Shown here piece after piece: positions 38,376 through 47,186 of a stretch of 64,000 bases of DNA. The notes under the pieces were generated by a model, which was not told the DNA's origin, ran no database searches, and was given only the letters and a program-made list of their open reading frames with translations. The stretch spans positions 170,864-234,863 of the forward strand of contig JYOB01000006.1 of assembly GCA_000955795.1 (NCBI GenBank), given 5' to 3'. The translations under genes were made by a program, and so were the position numbers. Source of the stretch: Burkholderiaceae bacterium 26. Lineage in GTDB: Bacteria; Pseudomonadota; Gammaproteobacteria; Burkholderiales; Burkholderiaceae. The stretch's first letter is position 1, and every line of letters starts with the position of its first letter.

Positions 38376-38789
38376 TCAGCAGATCACGTTCACAGCGGCA
38401 ATGCCTGCCTTGGCGATCACCACGTCTTCCGTGGACTTCACGCCCGACACACCCACCGCACCGGCACACACGCCTTCCACCATCACCGGCACACCGCCTT
38501 CGAGCATGCCCTGCAGATGCGGCGCCGACAGGAACGAAATGCGACCGTTGTTGATGATGTCTTCGTAGATCTTCGACTCGCGACGGCCCAGCGCTGCGGT
38601 ACGCGCCTTTTCCGGAGCGATGTACGCCGAGATGGTGGCGCAGCCGTCCATGCGGCGCAGGCCCATCAGATGGCCGCCATCGTCCACCACGGCGATCGTC
38701 ACGTTCCATTGGTGTGCGCGCGCTTCTTTCTCGGCAGCATCCAGGATCTTGGTGACATCGTCCTGGCACAGGCACGGTTTCGTTTTCAT
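38376..38789 (-). CDS. GlcG/HbpS family heme-binding-like protein
   Basis: 137 aa, matching the GlcG/HbpS length. DAAEKEARAHQWNVTIAVVDDGGHLMGLRRMDG, YIAPEKARTAALGRR and VCAGAVGVSGVKSTEDVVIAKAG are the family blocks. Members bind heme or act as accessory proteins in small-molecule metabolism. ATG at 38789 follows AAGGAGAACG, which fixes the start. No signal peptide, so cytosolic. Location beside hemP and tonB is consistent with heme handling but does not prove it. Confidence 0.85.
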   Translation of the reverse strand: MKTKPCLCQDDVTKILDAAEKEARAHQWNVTIAVVDDGGHLMGLRRMDGCATISAYIAPEKARTAALGRRESKIYEDIINNGRISFLSAPHLQGMLEGGVPVMVEGVCAGAVGVSGVKSTEDVVIAKAGIAAVNVIC

Positions 38790-39098
38790 GACGTTCTCCT
38801 TGGTGGTTGTAATGCAAAGGCGCAAGGGCTGTGTAAAGCCCGTATCAGGCAAAAGTATGCCATCGTCAGTGATCACTTCCACAGCATGATCCCGCACCAA
38901 TGACGCAAAAGAGCCGATACATTCCTGCACTTCAGTATCTTTGAGTATCGTTCCGCCTGCGCCGTACGCCTGCGTTTCCTTAGTCCCTTGCGAGCCCACG
39001 TTAACACGCGGCATGCGTCAGAAAGATGCACAAAGAAAAAGCCCGGGTATTGCCCGGGCTTGATGTTGCGATGCGGCGGCAAACCTGCCGCTCTCAGT
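38790..39098. other. Intergenic region, 309 nt
   Basis: Upstream region of the HbpS-like gene. It contains the terminator of the repeat protein gene (39033-39061). The open minus-strand extension of the HbpS frame in 38790-39014 lacks family-like sequence and is taken as non-coding. No other element recognised. Confidence 0.5.
39033..39061 (-). terminator. Terminator of the DPYTDGAK-repeat protein gene
   Basis: AAGCCCGGG (39039-39047), 5-nt loop, CCCGGGCTT (39053-39061). On the minus strand it continues as TTTCTTTG. Confidence 0.85.
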
Positions 39099-39386
39099 TT
39101 ATGACTGACGGCCGCTGCAGGCGCCATCGATGTATGGATCGGCGCGCCCCATCTTCGCCCCGTCGGTATAGGGGTCGGTGCGGCCCATTTTTGCGCCATC
39201 GGTGTAGGGATCAGCACGGCTGACCTTGGCTCCATCGGTATAGGGATCGGCGCTGCTCACCTTATGGGTGGCCTGATATGGATCGATCGAGCCGGCGTGC
39301 GCGACCGCCGCGCCTAGCGCCAGGGCCAAGCCGCTTGCGGCTGCAACCAAGGTGCGCGTTGCAAAGCGTTGCGTGGTGACTTGCAT
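39099..39386 (-). CDS. Secreted small protein with tandem 12-residue DPYTDGAK repeats
   Basis: 95 aa. Signal peptide about residues 1-31 (ALALGAAVAHA). The mature part is almost entirely five consecutive 12-residue units (residues 33-92): one degenerate (SIDPYQATHKVS) and four close copies of RADPYTDGAKMG, the last ending in Cys. The start at 39386 has AAGGAGTCCTC upstream. Function unknown; Asp-rich repeats could bind cations or a surface polymer. Own terminator downstream, so monocistronic. Confidence 0.78.
   Translation of the reverse strand: MQVTTQRFATRTLVAAASGLALALGAAVAHAGSIDPYQATHKVSSADPYTDGAKVSRADPYTDGAKMGRTDPYTDGAKMGRADPYIDGACSGRQS
39111..39290 (-). repeat. Tandem 36-bp coding repeats (five units)
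   Basis: Five 36-bp units encode the 12-residue repeats of the secreted protein. The four downstream-most units are similar at DNA level (GATCGGC/GGTATAGG-type blocks recur); the first is degenerate. The array could vary in copy number between strains. Confidence 0.75.
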
Positions 39387-39588
39387 GAGGACTCCTTCGG
39401 TCATGACACTGCGAACATGACGTGCGCCGGCGTGACACACGTGTCCGCGTCGTTCACGCGGACATCATTTCGACCGGATAAACGAGCCGCCAGTTCTCCG
39501 GCGCGCTGCTTTGTCACGGGGCCGGCTACTCGATTACCTGTCATCCAAATCGACGCACGTGCCATGCCACGAGGGCGCCTGGCGCCAA

Positions 39589-39618
39589 AGAAAAAAGGCT
39601 CCCGAGGGAGCCTTCTTT
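39589..39618 (-). terminator. Terminator of the Pro/Tyr-rich protein gene
   Basis: AAGGCTC (39595-39601), 6-nt loop, GAGCCTT (39608-39614); the minus strand continues TTTTTTCTTTGG. Confidence 0.82.
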
Positions 39619-39633
39619 TGGCGGATGCGCCGC

Positions 39634-39963
39634 TTAACGCCAGTGGCCCCAGTGGCGGCCGTCGTACCAGCGATAACGCGGGCCCCACCGGTACCAACCC
39701 GCGCCCACCACAATTGGTGCGGGGCCATAAGCGGGCGGACCGTAATACACGGGCGCCGGGGCGTAATACGCCGGAGGCGGCGGTGGCGCGTAGTAGACCG
39801 GAGGCGGCGGCGGGTAGTACACCGGTGCCGGTGCCACATACACAGGCGCCACCGGCACGCCAAACCCGATGCCGACGCTCACGTGCGCCGACGCCATCTG
39901 CGGCACGGCCAGCACTGCCAGTGCGGCTGCACCTGCAATCCACAGCAAATTGCGTCGAATCAT
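39634..39963 (-). CDS. Secreted Pro/Tyr-rich protein, 109 aa
   Basis: Signal peptide about residues 1-26 (MIRRNLLWIAGAAALAV...ASA). The mature part consists of PVYVAPAPVYYPPPPP-like repeats followed by an aromatic, basic end (YRWGPRYRWYDGRHWGHWR). Similar proteins are common in Burkholderiaceae without a known role; a surface or envelope-associated polymer-like protein is likely. ATG at 39963 is chosen for the AGGTGA site 7 nt upstream; a GTG nine bases earlier is the alternative. Confidence 0.8.
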   Translation of the reverse strand: MIRRNLLWIAGAAALAVLAVPQMASAHVSVGIGFGVPVAPVYVAPAPVYYPPPPPVYYAPPPPPAYYAPAPVYYGPPAYGPAPIVVGAGWYRWGPRYRWYDGRHWGHWR

Positions 39964-40114
39964 CTTGATCACCTGCAGCTAAAGCGCCGAGCGAGTCCGT
40001 AGCCGGCGCGGAATACGGTATCTGTATTGTATTCAGGGCCGCTGACACAGGTGATACGGCACTGGCGAATTAGTAACAGAACGTAACGCCACTCCGCACG
40101 TCACGCTCGCCCCG

Positions 40115-40354
40115 TCAGTTCAGCGCGGGGCTGCAGTCGAATTCGCCGGAGGCGATCATCGCCTCGGCATACGCTCTAGCGGCCTCAAGTGCGCTGGCGG
40201 CGCTCGGATATGTATTCGCCGACTCGCGCACGGTGGTGCGGGCTAACAGGGTCTCACCGTTACTGGCGCGCAAGATGCTCACTTCGGCGCGCCACGCTTG
40301 CGGCGAGAGTTCATAGGCAGATACTTCAATTTTGCAGTCGTCTCGGAAAGTCAT
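40115..40354 (-). CDS. Hypothetical protein, 79 aa
   Basis: A small soluble protein (MTFRDDCKIEVSAYELSPQAW...) with an alpha-beta pattern and a final helix rich in Ala. GGAGG lies 5 nt before the ATG, giving strong support for the start. It resembles short DUF-type proteins that are frequent in Ralstonia, but I cannot name the family. It is followed by a 150-nt gap before the Pro/Tyr-rich gene. Confidence 0.65.
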   Translation of the reverse strand: MTFRDDCKIEVSAYELSPQAWRAEVSILRASNGETLLARTTVRESANTYPSAASALEAARAYAEAMIASGEFDCSPALN

Positions 40355-40392
40355 GTGGCCTCCGGTTCGTATTGGATAGGTCGAGCTCCGTG

Positions 40393-40467
40393 TCAATGCA
40401 CGAAGAGCCAGATCACCAGCAACACAAGCGCGGGAACACCCAAGAGCCACGCAACGAGATAGGGCAT
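40393..40467 (-). CDS. Small single-helix membrane protein, 24 aa
   Basis: ATG at 40467, stop at 40393. MPYLVAWLLGVPALVLLVIWLFVH is, in effect, one hydrophobic membrane helix ending in His (24 residues in total). GGGAGG lies 6 nt before the ATG, a strong ribosome site for so short a frame. It is upstream of, and in the same direction as, the 79-aa gene (38-nt gap). Function unknown. Confidence 0.55.
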   Translation of the reverse strand: MPYLVAWLLGVPALVLLVIWLFVH

Positions 40468-40614
40468 GACAACCTCCCACATGTTGATAGGCATGTAGGA
40501 AGTGTAGAGACGCGCGCACGGGAGGAGTGTCGAGCTCCGCCCGCGCCGTTTTGTAGGACTGTACCGAAATGACTGTCGGCCCACGCCGACGCTTCTCACC
40601 CGTACAGAGGAGCC

Positions 40615-41124
40615 TCAGCGTGCAGTACCGTCCTTGGCGGCTACGTCACTTGGGCTCGGGATACGGCTCGCACCGGCCTCTTCAGCCGCCTCTGCCGCGG
40701 CCACTTCCAGGCCGACCGATGCTTTGAAGAAATTCACGGCGGCCTCGGCGCCAGGAGGCGCGGCGTCCACAAAATTTTCCGCGACGAAGCCCCATTGCCG
40801 GCGCACTTCGTCACCGTGTTGCTGCAAGGCGCGGGCGATCCCGTTTTGCGTCTCGACGCCGATCTCAACAAAGTTGCGCGTATAGCCAGAGACACGTTCG
40901 CCAGCCGGTTGCAGATAACGCGCTTGTGCATTCCACCATTCGCCGGCGTCGTGCGCACCGGCGGCGTCGTGCAGACAGTGCTCCGTTTCGCCAAGACCGG
41001 TCTTGAGGGCCTGCAGATTGAGCCCGATCAAGCGATTGACGCCGTTCACGGCCTCTTCCGTGACTGCCATCCAGGTTTCGAGCTGCGATCGTTGCAGAAC
41101 GCCGAGTTGCTCCAGAGTCATCAT
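40615..41124 (-). CDS. Phasin family protein
   Basis: 169 aa, helical, phasin_2-type: MTLEQLGVLQRSQLETWMAVTEEAVNGVNRLIGLNLQALKTGL at the N-terminus, then amphipathic helices and an Ala/Glu-rich tail. Phasins coat polyhydroxyalkanoate granules. ATG at 41124 matches the family start. No PHA synthesis genes are in this window. Confidence 0.85.
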   Translation of the reverse strand: MMTLEQLGVLQRSQLETWMAVTEEAVNGVNRLIGLNLQALKTGLGETEHCLHDAAGAHDAGEWWNAQARYLQPAGERVSGYTRNFVEIGVETQNGIARALQQHGDEVRRQWGFVAENFVDAAPPGAEAAVNFFKASVGLEVAAAEAAEEAGASRIPSPSDVAAKDGTAR

Positions 41125-41314
41125 GTCGGTTACTCCCTCGTGAGATCGGTGAATACGTCCAGCATGTGCCGGGCGTTTCAGTGTAGCCGCGCACGATACC
41201 GATTTCCTTGACCTCAACCATTTGTCCTACAGGTGTTTCGGACGCCATCGCCTGCGGTGCCAGCCATGTGCGCGTTAGAGTGAATCGCATCCGTCACCAG
41301 ACCACGGAGTCACG

Positions 41315-41725
41315 ATGAAACGTCTCGCCGCTGCCCTGATTGCTACCGCCACCATTGCCGCCACACCGCAGGCATTCGCGCAGGTCGCGGGCCACGCTGC
41401 GCTAGGGGTATCCGTTACCGAACTCGATGCCGTCATCAAGGGCGTGAGTGTGAAGAAGCAGGTGCTGGGCAAGCCGGTCTACAACGAGGCCAAGGAGAAG
41501 GTCGGCAATGTGCAGGACTTGATCGTGACGCCGGAGAACGCCGTGTCGTTTGCCATCGTCGGTGCAGGCGGCTTCGTGGGCGTCGGCCGTCATGACGTAG
41601 CCATTCCTGTGAATCAGTTCCAGTACGACCAGGGCAGAATCGTGCTGCCGGGGGCTACCAAAGACGCCATCAAAGCGCTGCCGGAATTCAAATACGAGCG
41701 ACAGCAAAAGCCTGCCAAGGCCTGA
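41315..41725 (+). CDS. Periplasmic PRC-barrel domain protein
   Basis: 136 aa. Signal peptide about residues 1-22 (PQAFA). PRC-barrel: VLGKPVYNEAKEKVGNVQDLIVTPENAVSFAIVGAGGFVGVGRHDVAIPVNQF. Basic C-terminus. PRC-barrel secreted proteins are often stress-related; no function is assigned. A GATTGAGTC-like weak ribosome site precedes the ATG. Confidence 0.85.
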   Translation: MKRLAAALIATATIAATPQAFAQVAGHAALGVSVTELDAVIKGVSVKKQVLGKPVYNEAKEKVGNVQDLIVTPENAVSFAIVGAGGFVGVGRHDVAIPVNQFQYDQGRIVLPGATKDAIKALPEFKYERQQKPAKA

Positions 41726-41863
41726 TGCGCTTGGGAACTTTGTCCTCTGCAGCGGCGCTGAAGGTGTGGGAATCGACTGACAAGCCTTTCAGGCAACCTG
41801 ACCTGCACATACTGGCGTGCGTGTTCTTGAATGAAGATACACAGACGACAAAAGGAGTTTGTT

Positions 41864-42064
41864 ATGCGTGCCTTCGTATCCTTGATTCTGGCGGCCGCAT
41901 TGGCATCCGTCAGCGGATGCGCGGACATGACGCCAAAGCAGCGCAACACTGCGCTAGGCGCAGCCGCAGGTGGTGTCGCCGGGGCGGCCATCTGGGGCGG
42001 TCCGGGCGCCACGCTGGGTGGTGCGGCACTGGGTGGCGTGGTCGGTAACGCCGTCACCAAGTAA
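41864..42064 (+). CDS. Small glycine-zipper lipoprotein
   Basis: 66 aa. Signal peptide with lipobox VSGC (Cys about residue 18-19), then MTPKQRNTALGAAAGGVAGAAIWGGPGATLGGAALGGVVGNAVTK-like Gly-zipper helices (GxxxG repeats) as in YMGG/osmotically induced lipoproteins. AAAGGAG lies 7 nt before the ATG, fixing the start over an upstream ATG. Envelope location expected; own terminator follows. Confidence 0.85.
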   Translation: MRAFVSLILAAALASVSGCADMTPKQRNTALGAAAGGVAGAAIWGGPGATLGGAALGGVVGNAVTK

Positions 42065-42103
42065 CCCCGCCAGAGCGCGCAGCGATGCGCGCGCTGCAAG
42101 CTC

Positions 42104-42133
42104 GGGCCAGGCCATGTCGCCTGGCCCTTTTTA
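42104..42133 (+). terminator. Terminator after the glycine-zipper lipoprotein gene
   Basis: GGGCCAGG (42104-42111), 8-nt loop, CCTGGCCC (42120-42127), then TTTTTATT. Confidence 0.88.
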
Positions 42134-42222
42134 TTGCCTGAGAGCGGCGCAATGTCATCGCACATTCCCCTCATACGCATATGCGAATGCCGGCGCATAA
42201 TCGGCGTTTTGCAACGGAGGCA

Positions 42223-42255
42223 ATGTGCGATACGAGCAAGAAGGTTTTGGCGTGA
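42223..42255 (+). CDS. Possible 10-aa leader peptide coupled to nodI
   Basis: ATG at 42223, 2 nt after GGAGG (42216-42220), encodes [10 protein letters not shown] and ends at TGA 42253-42255. The nodI GTG (42252) overlaps that stop as GTGA. The strong ribosome site thus serves a mini-frame whose termination could feed ribosomes to nodI. The same site could instead serve a GTG at 42225 in the nodI frame, adding nine residues. Confidence 0.35.
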   Translation: MCDTSKKVLA

Positions 42256-43187
42256 GCAGCACACCGATCCTCAGTGTCGAAGGCCTGCGCAAACGTTACG
42301 GCGACCAGACAGTCGTCGACAACCTGAGCTTCAGCGTGCGGCGCGGCCAGTGCTTTGGCCTGCTCGGCCCGAACGGCGCGGGCAAGACCACCACGCTGCG
42401 CATGCTGCTCGGCATGACGATGCCCGATGCGGGCAGCCTGAGACTGTGCGACGAGCCCGTTCCCGAAGCCGCGCACCGTGCGCGCATGCGCGTAGGCGTC
42501 GTGCCGCAGTTCGACAATCTCGATCCTGATTTCTCCGTCTCGGAAAACCTGCGCATCTTCGGACGCTACTTTGGCCTGTCGTCCGCGACCATCCGCGAGC
42601 GCATCCCTACCCTGCTGGAGTTCGCGCGGCTCGAACAGAAGGCCGATGCGCCTGTACGTGCGCTCTCGGGCGGCATGAAGCGGCGGCTGACGGTAGCCCG
42701 CGCGCTGATCAACGACCCCGACATCCTCGTCATGGACGAGCCCACCACGGGGCTCGACCCGCAAGCGCGACACCTGATCTGGGAGCGCCTGCGCTCATTG
42801 CTCGCGGCCGGCAAGACCATCTTGCTGACCACGCATTTCATGGAAGAAGCCGAGCGCCTGTGCGATGAGCTTTGCGTGATCGACAACGGCCGGAAGATCG
42901 CACAAGGCAAGCCGCAAGAACTCATCGCACGCGAAATCGGCTGCGACGTCGTTGAAGTCTACGGCGACGACCTCAACGCCCTGCGCACGCTGCTCACACC
43001 GCTCGCTGATCGCGTCGAAACCAGTGGCGAGACGCTCTTCTGCTATGCACGCGATCCGCAGCCGCTGGTGGCGGCGCTGCGCGCACAGTCAGAAACGCAC
43101 ACCATGCCCGGGCTGCGCTACCTGCACCGCCCGGCCAATCTCGAAGATGTGTTCCTGCGCCTGACCGGCCGCGAAATGCGCGACTGA
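42252..43187 (+). CDS. nodI: NodI-like ABC-2 transporter ATP-binding protein
   Basis: 311 aa from GTG 42252 ([21 protein letters not shown] start); a longer form from GTG 42225 is possible. Walker [11 protein letters not shown]-loop [13 protein letters not shown], signature [14 protein letters not shown], Walker [16 protein letters not shown]-switch [11 protein letters not shown]. The extended C-terminal domain (about residues 220-311) is that of NodI. Rhizobial NodI/NodJ export lipo-chitooligosaccharides; the beta-proteobacterial homologues have an unknown substrate. No nod genes are here, so nodulation is not implied. Confidence 0.9.
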   Translation: MSSTPILSVEGLRKRYGDQTVVDNLSFSVRRGQCFGLLGPNGAGKTTTLRMLLGMTMPDAGSLRLCDEPVPEAAHRARMRVGVVPQFDNLDPDFSVSENLRIFGRYFGLSSATIRERIPTLLEFARLEQKADAPVRALSGGMKRRLTVARALINDPDILVMDEPTTGLDPQARHLIWERLRSLLAAGKTILLTTHFMEEAERLCDELCVIDNGRKIAQGKPQELIAREIGCDVVEVYGDDLNALRTLLTPLADRVETSGETLFCYARDPQPLVAALRAQSETHTMPGLRYLHRPANLEDVFLRLTGREMRD

Positions 43188-43198
43188 GAGAACCGCCC

Positions 43199-44020
43199 AT
43201 GTCAACTGAAACCGCACTCACTCCAACGCACAAACAGGCCTTTCCGCAGCCGCTGCTGCCACTGAATCTTCGCAACTGGCAGTACGTCTGGCTGCGCAAC
43301 TTCATGGTGTGGCGCAAGCTGGCCATTCCGTCGATGGCCGGCAATCTGGCTGACCCGATGATCTACCTGTTCGGCCTCGGGCTCGGCCTGGGCCTGCTGG
43401 TCGGGCGCGTCGACGGCGTGTCGTACATTGCATTCCTGGCCGCCGGCACGGTGGCGTCCAGCACGATGATGTCGGCGAGCTTTGAAGCGATGTACTCCGC
43501 GTTCTCGCGCATGCATGTGCAACGTACGTGGGAAGCAATTCTGTATGCACCGCTCAGCCTGGGCGACGTGGTCCTCGGGGAGCTGTTCTGGGCTGCCAGC
43601 AAGTCGGTGCTCTCGGGCTTGGCGATCATGCTGGTTGCCGGTGCGCTCGGCTATGCGTCGATGCCGCAAGCGCTGCTCGCCCTGCCCGTCATCGTGCTGA
43701 CCGGCTTTACCTTTGCCTGCCTGGCGATGAACATGACGGCGCTTGCGCCCAACTACGACTTCTTCATGTTCTACCAGACGCTGGTGATCACGCCGATGAT
43801 GCTGCTCTCGGGCGTGTTCTTCCCACTGTCGCAACTGCCGGCGCCCGTGCGCGCGGCGACGAACGTACTGCCATTGCCGCACGCGGTGGATCTGATCCGC
43901 CCGCTGATGCTGGGTCGCACGCCCGACAACATCCTGCTGCACCTCGGCGTGCTGTTGCTGTACGCCGTTGGCGCGTTGCTGCTGTGCCTGTGGCTGCTGC
44001 GTCGTCGCATGCTCAAGTAA
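43199..44020 (+). CDS. nodJ: NodJ-like ABC-2 transporter permease
   Basis: 273 aa, six TM segments, ABC-2 membrane domain (NFMVWRKLAIPSMAGNLADPMIYLFGLGLG; MHVQRTWEAILYAPLSLGDVVLGE; FFMFYQTLVITPMMLLSGVFFPLSQLP). Starts 11 nt after nodI; together they form an exporter. Ends with a bidirectional terminator shared with purF. Confidence 0.9.
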   Translation: MSTETALTPTHKQAFPQPLLPLNLRNWQYVWLRNFMVWRKLAIPSMAGNLADPMIYLFGLGLGLGLLVGRVDGVSYIAFLAAGTVASSTMMSASFEAMYSAFSRMHVQRTWEAILYAPLSLGDVVLGELFWAASKSVLSGLAIMLVAGALGYASMPQALLALPVIVLTGFTFACLAMNMTALAPNYDFFMFYQTLVITPMMLLSGVFFPLSQLPAPVRAATNVLPLPHAVDLIRPLMLGRTPDNILLHLGVLLLYAVGALLLCLWLLRRRMLK

Positions 44021-44041
44021 GGCGCAGTCCGAACAGCCAAC

Positions 44042-44070
44042 AAAAAAGCCCGTCGCGATGACGGGCTTTT
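44042..44070. terminator. Bidirectional terminator between nodJ and purF
   Basis: GCCCGTC (44048-44054), loop GCGAT, GACGGGC (44060-44066), flanked by AAAAAA on the left and TTTT on the right, so it can act on both convergent transcripts. Confidence 0.88.
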
Positions 44071-44089
44071 CCTTTGCTGCGTTCGAGAC

Positions 44090-45625
44090 TCACTCGTTCA
44101 CGGCAGAGCGCTGCAGATGCAATTGCGTACGCGGATCATCGTTCTGCGCATTCTCACGATCGGCTTTGGCCGAGCTGTTGCGCGCGGCCTCCAGGCGATC
44201 GAGGTACGCCTCGTCAATGTCGCCGGTCACGTACTTGCCGTCAAAGCATGACGCATCGAAATCCTTCAGCGCCGGATTGACGTCGCGCACGGCGCGCTTC
44301 ATATCCTCCACGTCCTGGTACACAAGCTGGTCCGCGCCGATGATCTTGGCAATCTCCTCGTGCGTGCGGCCATAAGCCACCAGTTCGCCGCGCGTCGGCA
44401 TGTCGATACCGTACACGTTCGGGAACTTCACCGGCGGCGCGGCCGAAGCGAAGATCACCCTCTTCGCGCCGGCATCGCGCGCCATCTGCACGATCTCCGA
44501 CGACGTCGTGCCCCGCACGATGGAGTCGTCGACGATCAGCACGTTCTTGTCCTTGAACTCGATCGCCATGGCGTTGAGCTTCTGGCGCACGGACTTCTTG
44601 CGCACCGCCTGGCCCGGCATGATGAAGGTGCGGCCCACGTAGCGGTTCTTGAAGAAGCCTTCGCGATACGGCACGCCCAGGTGGTTGGCCACTTGCATTG
44701 CGGCCGGACGCGACGAATCCGGAATCGGCATCACCACGTCGATCTTGTCGGTCACCTCGCGCTTGATCTTCTCGGCCAGGTAATCGCCCATGCGCAGGCG
44801 CGCGTCGTACACCGACACGCCATCCATGCGCGAATCCGGACGGGCGAGATACACGTATTCAAAAATGCACGGCGAAAGCACCGGGTTCGCGGCGCACTGC
44901 TTGGTGTGCAGCTTGCCCTCGAGATCGATGAAGATGGCTTCGCCAGGGGCCACGTCGCGCTCGAACTTGAAGCCAATGCCTTCCAGCGCCACGGATTCCG
45001 AGGCAACCATATATTCGATGCTGCCCTCTGGCGTTTCCTGGCTGCCCAGCGCGAGCGGGCGGATGCCGAACGGGTCGCGCACAGCCAGCACGCCGTAGCC
45101 GGAAATCTCGGCAGCGATGGCGTACGAACCGCGCACGCGGCGGTGCAGGCCTTCCACCGCGGTGAAGATGGAATCGCGATTCAGCGGGATGTCGTTGCTG
45201 GCGCGCTGCAGCTCGTCGGCCAGCACATTGAGCAGCACTTCGGAGTCGGACTGCGTGTTGATGTGGCGGCGATCACGCCGGAACATCTCGTCGCGCAGTT
45301 GATCCGAGTTCGTCAGGTTGCCGTTGTGTGCCAACACGATGCCGAACGGCGCGTTGACATAAAACGGTTGGGCTTCTTCCTCGCTGGAGGAACCTGCGGT
45401 CGGGTAGCGCACTTGGCCGATGCCGCTCGTGCCGGGCAGGCCGCGCATGTTGCGCGTGCGGAACACGTCACGCACCATGCCATTGGCTTTGTGCATGTGG
45501 AAAGTGCTGCCTGAAGCGGTGGCAATGCCCGCCGCGTCTTGCCCCCGGTGTTGCAGGAGCAACAGACTGTCGTAGATCAGCTGATTGACGGGCGTGGCTG
45601 AGACCACCCCAACGATACCGCACAT
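44090..45625 (-). CDS. purF: Amidophosphoribosyltransferase
   Basis: 511 aa, first committed step of purine synthesis (PRPP + glutamine to phosphoribosylamine). Start at 45625 gives MCGIVGVV, so the catalytic Cys follows Met directly without a propeptide. Ntn domain: [34 protein letters not shown] loop [14 protein letters not shown]. The extended C-terminus ([23 protein letters not shown]) is normal for the proteobacterial type. Last gene of the trp-accD-folC-cvpA-purF run, 99 nt after cvpA. Confidence 0.97.
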   Translation of the reverse strand: MCGIVGVVSATPVNQLIYDSLLLLQHRGQDAAGIATASGSTFHMHKANGMVRDVFRTRNMRGLPGTSGIGQVRYPTAGSSSEEEAQPFYVNAPFGIVLAHNGNLTNSDQLRDEMFRRDRRHINTQSDSEVLLNVLADELQRASNDIPLNRDSIFTAVEGLHRRVRGSYAIAAEISGYGVLAVRDPFGIRPLALGSQETPEGSIEYMVASESVALEGIGFKFERDVAPGEAIFIDLEGKLHTKQCAANPVLSPCIFEYVYLARPDSRMDGVSVYDARLRMGDYLAEKIKREVTDKIDVVMPIPDSSRPAAMQVANHLGVPYREGFFKNRYVGRTFIMPGQAVRKKSVRQKLNAMAIEFKDKNVLIVDDSIVRGTTSSEIVQMARDAGAKRVIFASAAPPVKFPNVYGIDMPTRGELVAYGRTHEEIAKIIGADQLVYQDVEDMKRAVRDVNPALKDFDASCFDGKYVTGDIDEAYLDRLEAARNSSAKADRENAQNDDPRTQLHLQRSAVNE

Positions 45626-45724
45626 GTCGAACTCCAGCGAGAACGTATTTGGTGGCGCCCACACCCGTTGCGGGCGCCGAAAAAGCTTCCCCGGATTGCC
45701 TAGCTTGTGGCCAGACGCTCCAGA

Positions 45725-46222
45725 TCAATAGTGAACATACTTCGCGACATCCGGGGGCAACAGTGGCTTGGCCGCTTGTGCTGCCTGCTCCGCATAGGGC
45801 CGCGTAACCGCATCGCGCCAGAACGGCTGCTCAGGCAGGCTGGTAAAGCCGGCCACCGTCATCAACACGAGGATGATCACGCCACCGCGTGCCAACCCGA
45901 ACACCATACCCAGACCGCGATCCGCCGGCTTGAGCCCCGCGCTCGCTAGCGCCGCCGAAAGTAGTGCGCCCACCAGCGAAGTTGCAATCACCGTCACGAT
46001 AAACAGTAGGACGAAACCGAGAATGGTGCGTGCGACCGGCCCACCGGGCAGCGATTCCGGCATCCAGCCCGCCGCCACACCTGAAAACGTGTACGCCACC
46101 CACGCGGCAAACAACCACCCGAGCAGCGCCAGCACCTCGCGGATCAGCCCGCGAAACAACCCAATCAGCGCCGATGTGACGATGATGAACAGCACACCGT
46201 AGTCAAAGAAAGTCGGTTGCAT
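45725..46222 (-). CDS. cvpA: CvpA family membrane protein
   Basis: 165 aa, four TM segments (about 8-28, 33-52, 66-88, 106-126). FDYGVLFIIVTSALIGLFRGLIREVLALLGWLFA is the CvpA N-terminus. Required for colicin V export in E. coli; its normal role is envelope-related. Located between the SPOR protein and purF as in many proteobacteria. Confidence 0.92.
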   Translation of the reverse strand: MQPTFFDYGVLFIIVTSALIGLFRGLIREVLALLGWLFAAWVAYTFSGVAAGWMPESLPGGPVARTILGFVLLFIVTVIATSLVGALLSAALASAGLKPADRGLGMVFGLARGGVIILVLMTVAGFTSLPEQPFWRDAVTRPYAEQAAQAAKPLLPPDVAKYVHY

Positions 46223-46312
46223 CGGGCAGCGGCTTGGATTGACTGAGGCGGAATGTGGCGTGACGAATCAGCAAATCTGGCGAGCGCGCTATGTACACGT
46301 TCGGCCGCATCG

Positions 46313-47173
46313 TCATTGCTGCACGAGTTTGGGCGTCAGGCCAATCTGCTCGGCACGCTTCTGCGCCGCTTCGGCGGACGCACGATCGTTGAACGGGCCC
46401 GCTCGCAGCAAGGCCAGATCGCCCTTCTCAGGCACCTTCTTGTGTTCGATGTAACCGGGAATCTTCTCGCCTTTGAGCTTGCCCAGCCAATTTCGGGCGC
46501 GGTCCTCGGAAGCGAACGCGCCGATCAGGAGAATGAACTTGCCGCCGTTGGCATCGGTGCTTGCTGCGGCCGTTTGCTGTGTGGGCTGGGCTGCCGGTTG
46601 GGCAGGTTTCGCTGCGGGCTTGGATTCAGCAGGCGGCGTCGGACTGGCGACAGGCTTGGGCGGTGTCGCAGGCTTGGCTGCAGCCGGCGGGTTCTGAGCC
46701 GCTGGCGGCGCGTCGTTGCTTGCGACAACCTCTTCGCCCTGGTCAAGCGCCTGCGCCTGATCCGTCGACGAAGCTGCAGGACGCGACGCGGAACGCCGGC
46801 TGGCGACCTTCGGCTCATCGGCCGACGCCTTGGCGCCACGATCGACCGGCTGATCCTGGATCTGCACGGCTACGGCATCGGTCACGGGGCGCGGCTTGGC
46901 ATCAAACACGAGGGGCAACACGATCACGGCGGCGCCAACCAGTACCAAGGCGCCGATCAGCCGACGGCGAGCGCGTTGCTTTTGCGGGAGTTCGGGATCA
47001 AGACCGTCGTCGTCATCGTCGGTGCGACGGGAGGCGCGGCTGCGAGCATTAGACGATGCGCGCGAACCACGCACCGCAGCGCGAGCCACATCGGCAGCAC
47101 TGCCGGCGGCTGCGCCGCGTGTGCGTTCGCCTTCAGCGTTCTTGCGGGAGGAGAAAATGGAAAACAGTCCCAT
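46313..47173 (-). CDS. SPOR domain-containing protein (DedD-like)
   Basis: 286 aa. Basic N-terminus, TM about residues 72-92 (RRRLIGALVLVGAAVIVLPLVFDAK), a long periplasmic Ala/Pro/Lys linker, and a C-terminal SPOR domain (FILLIGAFASEDRARNWLGKLK ... ALLRAGPFNDRASAEAAQKRAEQIG) that binds denuded peptidoglycan at the septum. Start at 47173 follows the folC stop by 13 nt. DedD is the E. coli counterpart in the same gene order. Confidence 0.9.
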   Translation of the reverse strand: MGLFSIFSSRKNAEGERTRGAAAGSAADVARAAVRGSRASSNARSRASRRTDDDDDGLDPELPQKQRARRRLIGALVLVGAAVIVLPLVFDAKPRPVTDAVAVQIQDQPVDRGAKASADEPKVASRRSASRPAASSTDQAQALDQGEEVVASNDAPPAAQNPPAAAKPATPPKPVASPTPPAESKPAAKPAQPAAQPTQQTAAASTDANGGKFILLIGAFASEDRARNWLGKLKGEKIPGYIEHKKVPEKGDLALLRAGPFNDRASAEAAQKRAEQIGLTPKLVQQ

Positions 47174-47186
47174 GAGGGCCCCGGTT

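Noticed and set aside
39111..39290. Short regular repeats as a CRISPR array
   Set aside because: Units are 36 bp head to tail with no spacers and lie in frame within a secreted protein gene.
42252..44020. nodI/nodJ as evidence of a nodulating symbiont
   Set aside because: No nodABC or nif genes are present; homologous exporters are widespread in beta-proteobacteria.
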